Source: Corynebacterium matruchotii (GTDB lineage: Bacteria > Actinomycetota > Actinomycetes > Mycobacteriales > Mycobacteriaceae). Taken from it: DNA of 64,000 bases. A program made the translations under genes and the position numbers. Positions 50,894-59,648 of this stretch are shown piece after piece. The notes under the pieces are model-generated. The model was not told where the DNA came from. It worked only from the letters and a program-made list of their open reading frames with translations, and made no database searches. Where the stretch lies: the NCBI RefSeq assembly GCF_011612265.2, contig NZ_CP050134.2, positions 1,550,001 through 1,614,000 on the forward strand. Reading direction: 5' to 3'. The first letter of the stretch is position 1. The number at the start of each line of letters is the position of its first letter.

Positions 50894-51691
50894 TTAGTGT
50901 TCGTCCGCATGCAGCGATAAATCGATATACACGGCCACCAGCAGGGCAAAAATATACGCTTGGAGGAAAATCACCAGACACTCAAAGAGTGTGAATGCAA
51001 TACCTGCCGCCAAGGTGACTGCAGATAATGCCGTCCAACCATTCAGTTGCCAGAAGAACAGGTTGGTTGCGCTAAACAGCAACACCAGAATGATGTGCCC
51101 AACCAGCATATTGGACAACAAACGGATAGTCAGCGTAGCGGGACGCAGAATAAAGGTGGAAAGAAATTCCAGCGGAATAACAAGCAGATGGAGAGCCACC
51201 GGAAGGTTGGGAATAACCACCGAACTCTTCATGTACTTAAAAAAGCCATACCGCTTTACACCTGCATAGATGAAGGCGATATACCCAAACAAAGCCAAAA
51301 TTAATGGCATACCAGCACGCGCATTGGAGGAAATGTTTAGGAATGGAATGACCGAAGAGGAATTGAGGAATAAGACAAGGAAGAAAGTGGGCACCAAAAC
51401 GGCGAGGAATCGGCGGCCTTCCTTCTTACCGAGAATTTCTTCCGCAATATGAATTCGGACAAAGTCGAGCATGATCTCCGCGACGTTTTGTAAACCACTA
51501 GGAATAATCTTGGGTTTACGCATCGCCACGACGAAGAAAGTGATCATAATCGCAGCCACCAACAACCGGACCAACATAATACGGTCGAGGGAAAACCAGC
51601 CACCGGTAATGGTGTCTTCCCAAATGAATTCGTTGGCCGATTCACCCGGGAAAAACTCCCCTATTGAGGGTGCGTGAAACTCCCCCTCCAA
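50894..51691 (-). CDS. atpB: ATP synthase Fo a subunit
   Basis: The protein has 265 residues, read from a TTG at 51691 because conserved-looking N-terminal residues (GEFHAPSIGEFFPG) begin right there; no ATG or GTG fits, and no ribosome binding site is visible. Five to six membrane helices are present. The essential Arg lies in LSNMLVGHIILVLL context (TIRLLSNMLVGH). It forms the proton half-channels with the c ring. It is the first gene of the atpBEFHAGDC operon, after a terminator and about 700 nt of leader. Confidence 0.93.
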   Translation of the reverse strand: MEGEFHAPSIGEFFPGESANEFIWEDTITGGWFSLDRIMLVRLLVAAIMITFFVVAMRKPKIIPSGLQNVAEIMLDFVRIHIAEEILGKKEGRRFLAVLVPTFFLVLFLNSSSVIPFLNISSNARAGMPLILALFGYIAFIYAGVKRYGFFKYMKSSVVIPNLPVALHLLVIPLEFLSTFILRPATLTIRLLSNMLVGHIILVLLFSATNLFFWQLNGWTALSAVTLAAGIAFTLFECLVIFLQAYIFALLVAVYIDLSLHADEH

Positions 51692-52412
51692 GGATAATGT
51701 TGTAACGCTCAGCGTTCTCTCCCGTGTTCGGGCCGCAAGAATTCTAATGAAAGATTCTCACGGTGCGATGGATGTCTGTAAACTCACTGCAACCACCACG
51801 GACTCCGTCGCACATCAGCATGGCGGCCACAGGGGATTATGCTTGGAATACCCCTTGATAGGAAGCAGATATTCCTGATGAACCCACCGATTAGAATAGC
51901 AGCATAAATCCGATATTTCCCACATAATCCCCGATAAAAATCACCCCCACGATACTCACCCCACATGAACAGGCACGAACCCTAAAAAGTGACCTGGGAC
52001 ACAGGTAAAAACGGGGGTGATTGACTACCCCCGTTTTTTGAACTATTCACCTCAATTTTCGGCCATAACCACCCCGGGCAACCAGCCAAAGATGACTTGA
52101 TCGCTACCCCATAGGGCCATAAACTTACCTTGCAATTGTGTTACAAAACCGTAATCAATTCCCTACATCACCCATCATCGCCACCCCCCTTATTCCCCAC
52201 CCATTAGGGGTTAGCCTTTCGATGGAGTAGAAATTTGCTGAATGAAAATTGTCGACTCTTCCCCCACAAGTATAGTGAATGCGCCATGCTTTCATTCCCG
52301 CCCCAATCCAGAATTTAGAGCATTTGATACAGTCCGATTACGCGAATAATTGGTGGTTGCAGGCCTGCAGCTTTGGGCGTCGTCAAGCATTAATAATGCA
52401 TAATTACCACAT
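51692..52412. other. Long leader between atpI and atpB
   Basis: These 721 bases hold no convincing gene. They contain a strong terminator at 52007-52039, a 13-bp palindrome AACGCT-C-AGCGTT at 51704-51716, 12 nt before the atpB start, and a longer imperfect stem with arms GTGCGATGGA (51763-51772) and TCCGTCGCAC (51804-51813). The promoter of the atp operon should lie here, downstream of the terminator. I cannot assign -35 and -10 boxes with confidence. Confidence 0.7.
52007..52039 (-). terminator. Intrinsic terminator between atpI and the atp operon
   Basis: AAAAACGGGGGT (52007-52018) pairs perfectly with ACCCCCGTTTTT (52028 minus 1 to 52038), loop GATTGACT. Both strands show a T-run, so it works in either direction. 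Placed about 370 nt after the atpI stop, it should stop atpI transcripts and make the atp operon depend on a promoter of its own. Confidence 0.85.
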
Positions 52413-52919
52413 TTATGCAGATAAATATGTCACGCGGGACGTCATCACTCCGTACGCTTCGGTTACCAACACCACAATGAGCGTCATCAGCAAGGTGACG
52501 AAAAATGCCGCATGCGAGTAAAACTCCAGGTCCCGGATCAGCACAAGTACCAGGAACACCACAATGATCTTCAGCAGCCACGTGCCAAGCACCACCGCCC
52601 CAGTGGTTGTCGGCGTAGTTGATGCGGTAAACAACATGCTCACCACCGTCACCAGAAGGAATCCCCCAGCCATGGCGGCACCGATGAGTACCCCCCATAT
52701 TCCCGGTAGCCCTTGGTAACCACCCCAGCTCATGAGCGAGATGATGGTCACCACCAGCAGGGCGAACGAACCCAGCCGCAATGCACGCACTAGTGGACGT
52801 CGGTGATCATCGAAATCATGCTGGTCACGTTCTTGTAGCCCTAAATCATTTTTGCTAGTCACAAACGGCAATCCTACCCAACCCCAGGGTATTCGTTGAA
52901 ACCGATCGTGCCCCACCAT
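52413..52919 (-). CDS. atpI: ATP synthase protein I (AtpI-like membrane protein)
   Basis: The protein has 168 residues. Four membrane helices are visible from about residue 48 (LGSFALLVVTIISLMSW, GVLIGAAMAGGFLLVTVVSM, LLKIIVVFLVLVLI, AAFFVTLLMTLIVVLVTEAYG). AtpI-type proteins assist c-ring assembly. A polar ~45-residue N-terminus precedes them; an internal start is possible. The assignment rests on topology and on its place between wecA and atpB, matching Corynebacterium and Mycobacterium order. It is 5 nt after the wecA stop. Confidence 0.75.
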   Translation of the reverse strand: MVGHDRFQRIPWGWVGLPFVTSKNDLGLQERDQHDFDDHRRPLVRALRLGSFALLVVTIISLMSWGGYQGLPGIWGVLIGAAMAGGFLLVTVVSMLFTASTTPTTTGAVVLGTWLLKIIVVFLVLVLIRDLEFYSHAAFFVTLLMTLIVVLVTEAYGVMTSRVTYLSA

Positions 52920-52924
52920 AATTT

Positions 52925-54373
52925 CTACGAGGTTTCCGGAGCCTCATCTAAAGTTTCCTCACCACCCGGCATATTACGGTTCGACTTGTCATAATGTGGT
53001 GCATCATGGTTAGCCACCCTATGCGTCGCACTAGGCCGCGTCACCTCGCGGTTTACCGTCTCACCGGCTACCACAGCATGGTTCGCCACCCCGGAATCCA
53101 TAGTCTCAAGAGCCGCCGGCCCGGAATCCACCACCTCGTGAGCCACCGGAACTTCCGGGGCCGTCGAAACCTCCGGGGGTGGTTTCTCCCGGTGAAGTAT
53201 GTGAGGTCGGTGGCTAATCACCCGCCTGGGCCGCGGCGGCAACTCTGCCCTGGCCCGCTTCACCGGCCCGCGGGTGGCCAAGGTAGCGAAAATCAACGCC
53301 ACCACAAGGCCGATGGTAGCCCACAGCGGCGGAACCATGGAATACGCAACCGCCCCCACGGCCACCACAAACACCCATGTGTACAGCAGCAACACCACAT
53401 TCCGGTGCGAATGCCCCAACGTTAAAAGCCGATGGTGCAGGTGTTTTTTATCCGCGCTAAACGGCGATTGCCCTTTACGCACCCGACGCACCACCGCCAT
53501 CACCAGGTCCAGCAGCGGTATCGCCACCGCCGCGAGCACCACAATGATGGGCGATAATAACGCCACCATGTCCACCGCCCCATACAGCCCCATGTTGATT
53601 TTGCCGCTCGCCGATGTTGATGCCGCAGCCAGCAGAAACCCGATGAGCATGGAGCCGGAGTCACCCATGAAAATCCGGGACGGCTCAAAATTATGTGGTA
53701 GGAAGCCGGCACACACGCCCACCAATCCTGCCGCGATGATCGCCGGCGGGTATGCGGACACCATGCCACCCTGATCGTGCAAAATCGTGAGCGAAAACAG
53801 GAGAATCGACCCGCCGGCAATCATGCCCAGACCGGCCGCTAACCCATCGAGTCCGTCCACAAAGTTAATGGCGTTAATCAAGGTCACGGTGAACAGCACC
53901 GTAATCACCACCGACCAGAATTGGTCGAGCAGCACCGTGGTGCCATCGCCGAAGGGTATATAAAGCAGCGTCCAGTTCAGCCCCAACATGCTCATGATGA
54001 GCGCACCCAAGAGTTGGCCGATGATCTTCGTGAGGGCGTCGAGCTCCCACAGGTCGTCGATAGCGCCCAGCATGACGATGATGACCGCACCACCGACAAC
54101 CGCGTTCATTTCCGGGGTGATGGGTTGAAAACCGCGGGTGAGGGCCGGCAATTGGTCGGCCAGGAACACTGCCCCAATGAACCCGGTAAACATGGCCACC
54201 CCACCCATGCGAGGCTTGGGGATGGTGTGAACGTCACGGTCGCGGATTTCGGTCATCCAATTTGACCGGACCATGAGATACCGAATGACCCCGGTGGTGA
54301 GGTACGCCAGCGACAAGGCCACCAGCAGCACAAGTCCGAGTTCCCGGAGGGGGACGCCTGCACCCGCACCCAT
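52925..54373 (-). CDS. wecA: Polyprenyl-phosphate N-acetylhexosamine-1-phosphate transferase (WecA/TagO family)
   Basis: The protein has 482 residues with about 11 membrane helices. Family motifs are DDLWELDALTK, NAINFVDGLDGLAAG, FMGDSGSMLIGF and HLHHRLL. It moves GlcNAc-1-phosphate from UDP-GlcNAc to decaprenyl phosphate, the first step of arabinogalactan linker synthesis in mycolate bacteria. The last ~100 residues are a hydrophilic extension rich in Val/His/Pro/Glu/Asp (PPEVSTAPEVPVAHEV region) not part of the enzyme core. It directly follows the sua5-type gene. Confidence 0.92.
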   Translation of the reverse strand: MGAGAGVPLRELGLVLLVALSLAYLTTGVIRYLMVRSNWMTEIRDRDVHTIPKPRMGGVAMFTGFIGAVFLADQLPALTRGFQPITPEMNAVVGGAVIIVMLGAIDDLWELDALTKIIGQLLGALIMSMLGLNWTLLYIPFGDGTTVLLDQFWSVVITVLFTVTLINAINFVDGLDGLAAGLGMIAGGSILLFSLTILHDQGGMVSAYPPAIIAAGLVGVCAGFLPHNFEPSRIFMGDSGSMLIGFLLAAASTSASGKINMGLYGAVDMVALLSPIIVVLAAVAIPLLDLVMAVVRRVRKGQSPFSADKKHLHHRLLTLGHSHRNVVLLLYTWVFVVAVGAVAYSMVPPLWATIGLVVALIFATLATRGPVKRARAELPPRPRRVISHRPHILHREKPPPEVSTAPEVPVAHEVVDSGPAALETMDSGVANHAVVAGETVNREVTRPSATHRVANHDAPHYDKSNRNMPGGEETLDEAPETS

Positions 54374-55057
54374 TTAGCGCGAATTCTCCGGTGTGCGGGC
54401 TGCTGGGGTGAGGGTTTCCGGGGCAACGCCAAGCACGTCGGCGATGCGGGTGGCGGGGATGGCACCCTCGCGCAAGAGCCGTGGTTGGTCGCCGGAAACA
54501 TCAATGATGGAGGATGCCACCCCCACCGAGGTTTCCCCACCGTCAAGGTAAACGTTGACCTTATCGCCCAATTGTTCCTCCGCCATGGCCGCGGTTGTTG
54601 CCGGGGGCTGACCGGAAATGTTCGCGCTAGACACCGCCATGGGACCGGTTTCGCGCAATAATTCGATGGCGACGGGGTGGAGTGGCATGCGCAGCATGAC
54701 CGTGCCGCGGGTGTCCCCCAGGTTCCACATCAGCGAGGGGGCTTGCGGCACCACGATTGAAAGACCACCGGGCCAGAAGGCCTCGATGAGGGTGCGAAGC
54801 TGGTCATTATAGGAATGCACCAGGCCCCGGGCGGTATCCCAACTGCCGACCAGCACCGGCACGGGCATATCCGGGCCCCGATCTTTGGCGGCCAACAGCC
54901 GGGCCACCGCGTCGTTGTCGAAGGCGTCGCACCCTAACCCATAGAGGGTGTCGGTGGGAAGTACCACGAGGCGGCCAGATTTCACGGCGCCCACGGCGGC
55001 CTTAATGCCCAGGCTACGAATTTCTCCGGTATCAGTGCAGCTATAGATCCTGCTCAC
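54374..55057 (-). CDS. L-threonylcarbamoyladenylate synthase (Sua5/YrdC family)
   Basis: The protein has 227 residues. The YrdC fold is clear: LVVLPTDTLYGLGCDAF near the N-terminus, then the GTVMLRMPLHPVAIELL segment and SSANISGQPPATT. It makes threonylcarbamoyl-AMP from threonine, bicarbonate and ATP for the t6A37 tRNA modification. It is shorter than full Sua5 and so is the TsaC/YrdC-type form. It ends one base before the wecA start, suggesting coupling, and starts 67 nt after prmC. Confidence 0.93.
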   Translation of the reverse strand: MSRIYSCTDTGEIRSLGIKAAVGAVKSGRLVVLPTDTLYGLGCDAFDNDAVARLLAAKDRGPDMPVPVLVGSWDTARGLVHSYNDQLRTLIEAFWPGGLSIVVPQAPSLMWNLGDTRGTVMLRMPLHPVAIELLRETGPMAVSSANISGQPPATTAAMAEEQLGDKVNVYLDGGETSVGVASSIIDVSGDQPRLLREGAIPATRIADVLGVAPETLTPAARTPENSR

Positions 55058-55124
55058 AGTAGGTTTCCTTATGTCACATCGTGGTGGTTATGGTCTTCGC
55101 TTTCGCGGCTATAATTCTCACAGC

Positions 55125-55964
55125 TTAGTCCGTACTGTCACAAATCGCCGTCACAAACCGGGGTTGCCCCGCCCAATCCTGGTGCTGCGTTACCTGGCGC
55201 AGCCCCGCTTCTGCCACGAGCTTTACGACGTCCGGCCCGGTGGTGTCGTCGTGTTCGCAAGCGAACACTCCCCCCGGCGCGAGGAGGCGCCGGGCTGTGG
55301 GAATGAGCCGGGTGATGACGTCCATTCCGGTGTCGCCGCCGAAGACTGCCATGGGCGGGTCGGCATAAACCTCTGGTTGGAGGTCGGTGGTGTGGGGTAC
55401 GTAGGGCGGGTTGGTGACTACCGCCGTCGCTTTCCCGTTCAGGTGTTCGAGTAGGGTGGGGTTGGTGGCGTCGCCGGCAATGATGGTGACGCCGAGGGGG
55501 TCGAGGTTGGTGTGGGTGTAGGTGAGTGCTTCTGGGGAGAGTTCTACCGCGTAAATGTTGGCGTCGGGGCGGGCGTGGGCGAGGTAGTCGGCGATGGCGC
55601 CGGAGCCGGTGCAGAGGTCGATGATGAGCGGGTTGGGGGTGTTGCCAAGGTGGGTGGCGACCCAGTCGGCGAGTTGTTCGGTTTCGGGTCGGGGGATGAA
55701 TACTCCGGGTCCGACGGTGAGGGTGAGGGGGCCGAAGGGGGCGGTGCCGAGGATGTGTTGGAGGGGTTCTCGGTGGGCGCGCCGGCTGATGAGTTCGGCA
55801 TAGTCGTGGTGGAAGGTGGCGGGGAGGTCGGTTGGTGACATGAGCCGCACGGTGAGTGGGTCGGTGCCGATGAGGTGGGCGGCGAGTGTGTGGGCGTCGT
55901 GACGTGGGGAGGCCACGCCGGCTGCTGCCAGGGTGGCCTCCGCTACGCGCAGTATTTCGTGCAC
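55125..55964 (-). CDS. prmC: Peptide chain release factor N5-glutamine methyltransferase PrmC (HemK)
   Basis: The protein has about 279 residues from a GTG at 55964 (HEILRVAEATLAAAG), 16 nt after the prfA stop; an ATG at 56006 would overlap prfA by 26 nt and lacks a ribosome binding site. Motif I is IIDLCTGSGAIADYLA and the catalytic motif is NPPYVPHT. The N-terminal helical domain binds the release factor. PrmC methylates the Gln of the GGQ motif of RF1/RF2. Being next to prfA is conserved in bacteria. Confidence 0.93.
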   Translation of the reverse strand: MHEILRVAEATLAAAGVASPRHDAHTLAAHLIGTDPLTVRLMSPTDLPATFHHDYAELISRRAHREPLQHILGTAPFGPLTLTVGPGVFIPRPETEQLADWVATHLGNTPNPLIIDLCTGSGAIADYLAHARPDANIYAVELSPEALTYTHTNLDPLGVTIIAGDATNPTLLEHLNGKATAVVTNPPYVPHTTDLQPEVYADPPMAVFGGDTGMDVITRLIPTARRLLAPGGVFACEHDDTTGPDVVKLVAEAGLRQVTQHQDWAGQPRFVTAICDSTD

Positions 55965-55980
55965 GTGTGTGAACCTGTTC

Positions 55981-57063
55981 TTATTCGGCTTCGAGTCGGG
56001 CGGCACGTTCCGCGGTTCGGAGCGCGGTGAAGAGGTCTTCCATGTCGCCGTTGAGCACGGAGTCGAGGTTGTTTGCCTTGAATCCGATGCGGTGATCGGA
56101 GATCCGGTTTTCCGGCCAGTTGTAGGTGCGGATTCGTTCGGATCGGTCGAGGGTGCGGATTTGGGCTGCTCGACCTTGGGCGGCTTCGGCTTCGGCTTGT
56201 TCTTCCGCTAGTGCCTGGAGTCGGGCGGCCAGCACTTGCAAGGCGCGGGCCTTGTTTTGGATCTGGGATCGCTCTTTTTGGCAGGTGACGACGATGCCGG
56301 TGGGCAGGTGAGTGATGCGGACCGCGGAGTCAGTGGTATTGACGCCTTGGCCGCCTTTGCCGGAGGATCGGTAAACGTCGACACGGATGTCTTTGTCGTC
56401 GATTTCGACGGCGGCGATTTCGTCGGGTTCGGGGTAGACGAGAACACCGGCGGCGGAGGTTTGGATTCGGCCTTGGGATTCGGTGACGGGTACGCGTTGG
56501 ACTCGGTGTACGCCGCCTTCGAATTTGAAGACGCTCCAGGCGCCGTCGCGGGACGGTTGTTTGGAGCGGATGGATAAGGTCATGTCTTTGACTCCGCCCA
56601 GGTCGGATTCGGATAGACCAAGCACTTCGGTGCTGAATCCGTGTTTGTCGGCGTAGCGTTGGTACATGCGTACGAGTTCACCGGCGAAGAGGGCTGCTTC
56701 TTCCCCGCCGGCGCCGGCTTTGATTTCCATGACGATGTCGTCACCGTCGTGGGGGTCGCGGGGGGCGAGGAGGTCGGCGAGTTTTTCTTCGAGTTCGACT
56801 ACTTCGCCGGCGAGGCGGTCGGCTTCGGGGGCGAATTCGGAGTCTTCGTAGGCCATTTCTTTGGCGTCGGCAAGGTCGGCGCGGGCCTGTTCCAGGGCAG
56901 TGTTCACCTTCATGATGGGCTGCAGTTCCGAATACCGTTTCGATAGTTTTCGAAACAGTGCTTGGTCCCCCACGGTTTCCGGATCGGACATTTGGGCTTC
57001 GATGCCTTGGTATTCCGAAACGATGTCGTCTACTGCCGAAACCTGATGAGATTGGCTAGCCAT
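55981..57063 (-). CDS. prfA: Peptide chain release factor 1
   Basis: The protein has 360 residues. The catalytic GGQ is in [20 protein letters not shown]. The codon-recognition loop is PVTESQG (PxT type) with RVQRVPVTE upstream, which marks RF1 (UAA/UAG). The C-terminal [13 protein letters not shown] is conserved. It frees the finished peptide at the stop codon. Its PrmC modifier is the next gene. It lies 8 nt after rho in the same direction. Confidence 0.97.
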   Translation of the reverse strand: MASQSHQVSAVDDIVSEYQGIEAQMSDPETVGDQALFRKLSKRYSELQPIMKVNTALEQARADLADAKEMAYEDSEFAPEADRLAGEVVELEEKLADLLAPRDPHDGDDIVMEIKAGAGGEEAALFAGELVRMYQRYADKHGFSTEVLGLSESDLGGVKDMTLSIRSKQPSRDGAWSVFKFEGGVHRVQRVPVTESQGRIQTSAAGVLVYPEPDEIAAVEIDDKDIRVDVYRSSGKGGQGVNTTDSAVRITHLPTGIVVTCQKERSQIQNKARALQVLAARLQALAEEQAEAEAAQGRAAQIRTLDRSERIRTYNWPENRISDHRIGFKANNLDSVLNGDMEDLFTALRTAERAARLEAE

Positions 57064-57071
57064 CGTGTTTT

Positions 57072-59054
57072 TTAGTCCTCCCCATTGCTCATGAAGGCTC
57101 GCTGTGCCGCCACTTGGGCGAGGAATTCCCCGTTGGTCTTGTACTTTTTGAGCTGCGCGATCAATGTGTCGATGGCTTGTTGGTTATCAAGCACGGACAG
57201 GATGCCGCGGAGTTTGTGCATGACCCGGGCTTCTTCGGGGGCGAGCAGTAGTTCGTCTTTGCGGGTGCCGGATGGTCCGATGTCTACTGCGGGGAAGACG
57301 CGCCGTTCCGCGATTTTGCGGTCGAGTTTGAGTTCGGCGTTGCCGGTGCCTTTGAATTCTTCGAAGATCACGGTGTCACCGGCGGAGCCGGTTTCGACCA
57401 TGGCGGTGGCGATGATTGTGAGCGATCCACCGTTTTCGATGTTTCGGGCGGCACCGAGGAATCGTTTCGGCGGGTAGAGGGCGTTGGAGTCGACACCACC
57501 GGAGAGGATTCGGCCGGATGCGGGGGATGAGTTGTTGTAGGCGCGACCCAATCGGGTGATGGAGTCGAGGAGCACTACTACGTCTTGTCCTTGTTCCACC
57601 AGGCGTTTTGCTCGTTCGATGGCGAGTTCGGCCACGGCGGTGTGTTCTGCCGGTGGGCGGTCGAATGTGGAGGCGATGACTTCGCCTTTGACGCTGCGCT
57701 GCATGTCGGTGACTTCTTCGGGTCGTTCGTCAACAAGCACAACCATGAGGTAGCATTCGGGCCGGTTGGTGGCGATGGCGTTGGCAATGTTTTGCAAAAT
57801 TGTGGTTTTGCCGGCCTTCGGGGGAGATACGATGAGTGCGCGTTGACCTTTACCAATGGGCATAATGAGGTCGATTACGCGGGTGGTGAGGATACCAGGT
57901 TCGGTTTCCAACCGGATGCGTTGGTTGGGGTAAAGCGGGGTGAGTTTGTTGAACTCGGGCCGGTTTTTAGCTTCCTCGACGGTCATGCCGTTGACAGAGT
58001 CGACTCGGGCCAGGGGGTTGTATTTTTGCCGGTTGCGGCCCCGATTGTTGTTGTACCGGTCGTTGGTGTCGGTCATGCGGACGGAGCCGGTGATGGCGTC
58101 ACCGGAGCGGAGACCGAGGCGGCGCACCATTTGACTATTGACGTAGACGTCGGCGGGGCCGGCGTGGTAGCCGGAGGTGCGAACGAATGCCACGTTGTTG
58201 TCGACCACGTCGAGGATGCCGGCGACGACTTGGAGTTGATCGTCGCGGTTGTCTCGGCTGTTTTGGTTATCCCGGTTGTCGTTGCGATTGTCGTTGTCGT
58301 AGTTATCGTTGTCTCGGTCACGGCCGCGTCGGTTACGGCGGCCGCGTCGGCCCCGGCGGTCGTCGTCCCGATCGTTACGATCATTGCGATCGTTTCGGTC
58401 GTAGCGTTGACTTCGATCGTTACGGTCTGTCCGGTCGCTGCCCCGGTCGAAACGGTCGTGGTTGTCGCCGGAATCAGCCTCGGTGTCGGCGTCGCCGCTG
58501 GTGGTTGCGTTGTCACTGGTGTTGGCATCATCAGTGTCGGTTCGGGAATGTTGCCGCCGTTCGTTGCGATCGCCCCGGTTTTCGCGTTCTTCCCGGCGGG
58601 CCCGGTTGCGTCGGGCCCGGCGTTGGGCGGAGCGGGATTCGTAGCGGGTCTCCCCCTCGGTGTCACCATCATGGGTGTCTTCCGATGTGGTGTTGGTGTC
58701 TGCTGTGTCGTCGCCGGCCCGGCCATCACCTGGGTGTTCGGTCCGGACGGCGCGGCGCCGGCGGGGTTTATGGTCTTCCGAGGCCTCAAGCGCGTTGTCC
58801 GCTTCTGCCGCTGGGGCGTCGTCGACAGGCTTGGTGTCTTTCCGACGTGGGGTGCGGGTTTGCCGGGGCTTTGCGGCGTTGGCGTCGGCCGCCGGTGCGG
58901 GACTGTCGCCGGAAGCGTTGGTGATGGCGGCGATGAGCGCCCCTTTGCGCAGGGCGGATACGCCTTTAAGTCCGAGGTCGGCTGCGAGTTTGCGCAGCTC
59001 GGGTAGACGCATTGCAGCGAGATTTCGCGGTGCGCCGTTATCTGTTGTGGTCAC
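57072..59054 (-). CDS. rho: Transcription termination factor Rho
   Basis: The protein has 660 residues. The N-terminal Rho-N helical domain ([20 protein letters not shown]) is followed by an approximately 220-residue insert rich in Arg, Asp, Asn and Glu with repeated [13 protein letters not shown] runs. The RNA-binding cold-shock-like domain starts near [20 protein letters not shown]. The ATPase core has [18 protein letters not shown] and the Q-loop/R-loop region ([15 protein letters not shown]). Rho unwinds RNA from RNA polymerase to end transcription. Long inserts of this kind occur in high-GC Gram-positives and add RNA affinity. Confidence 0.97.
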   Translation of the reverse strand: MTTTDNGAPRNLAAMRLPELRKLAADLGLKGVSALRKGALIAAITNASGDSPAPAADANAAKPRQTRTPRRKDTKPVDDAPAAEADNALEASEDHKPRRRRAVRTEHPGDGRAGDDTADTNTTSEDTHDGDTEGETRYESRSAQRRARRNRARREERENRGDRNERRQHSRTDTDDANTSDNATTSGDADTEADSGDNHDRFDRGSDRTDRNDRSQRYDRNDRNDRNDRDDDRRGRRGRRNRRGRDRDNDNYDNDNRNDNRDNQNSRDNRDDQLQVVAGILDVVDNNVAFVRTSGYHAGPADVYVNSQMVRRLGLRSGDAITGSVRMTDTNDRYNNNRGRNRQKYNPLARVDSVNGMTVEEAKNRPEFNKLTPLYPNQRIRLETEPGILTTRVIDLIMPIGKGQRALIVSPPKAGKTTILQNIANAIATNRPECYLMVVLVDERPEEVTDMQRSVKGEVIASTFDRPPAEHTAVAELAIERAKRLVEQGQDVVVLLDSITRLGRAYNNSSPASGRILSGGVDSNALYPPKRFLGAARNIENGGSLTIIATAMVETGSAGDTVIFEEFKGTGNAELKLDRKIAERRVFPAVDIGPSGTRKDELLLAPEEARVMHKLRGILSVLDNQQAIDTLIAQLKKYKTNGEFLAQVAAQRAFMSNGED

Positions 59055-59648
59055 AGATGTCCTTTCATTTGCTTCACCAGCTGGTTTGGTGCGCTGTATC
59101 GTCGAAGAGTGGCGGCAGTGTTTGTTTTAGGGCGTGCCAGTAACGATGTGGCTAAAGCTGGAAGCTCCCATGTGTATTTTTAGGTCATTGGTCGTGTGGG
59201 TACACGGCCGTCCGCGGCTTGGGGCGGAAAGGTGTTTCCACCCAAGCGTCATGAACTTCCTGGGTTTTCCGGTGGCCCGGTGAGCGGTTGGCTAGCGCCG
59301 TTGTGTCGGCCGGTGGGCAGGTGGGCGCTCACCAGCAGGGTACGCAGAAAACTTTTGTGAACGCGTTGTCGTTCTTTTTCACGGACTTTCTCCACCGGGC
59401 GGCGGACCGCTTATAGGCAAGCGGGGCTGGGGCGGAGCGGGATTATGTCGAGCATACGCCGTATGTGTAGTTAAAGAACGGCAAGTGATTGCGTAGGAAC
59501 GTTCTGGCTAATAGTGTAGCGCACCTTAAACCGCAGGTAAAAAGTGCCTGGTTTTCGTTGGGGTATTTTCAGTATTTATGCTGTGTTAGCGGCGGGTTTG
59601 GTGGGTGGTCACGTTGTGGTTATTGGGATTTTTACTAGAGTTTGTAGC
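59055..59648. other. Intergenic region between rho and the acyl-CoA ligase
   Basis: These 594 bases separate two divergent genes and must hold both promoters. The frame of the ligase is open upstream from 59544, but no good start lies there. A small palindrome (CCGCTT 59407-59412 with AAGCGG 59419-59424) is seen. Rho is often autoregulated through its leader, and this long leader could allow that, but I see no defined element. Confidence 0.55.

Noticed and set aside
51784..51966. 60-codon minus-strand open frame in the atp leader
   Set aside because: Rich in Arg/Gly/Tyr with no ribosome binding site; it lies in a structured leader and resembles no small protein I know.
57585..59006. 473-codon plus-strand open frame rich in Val and Gly
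   Set aside because: It is the complement of rho, and its long open frame arises from the repetitive GC-rich insert; it has no family features.
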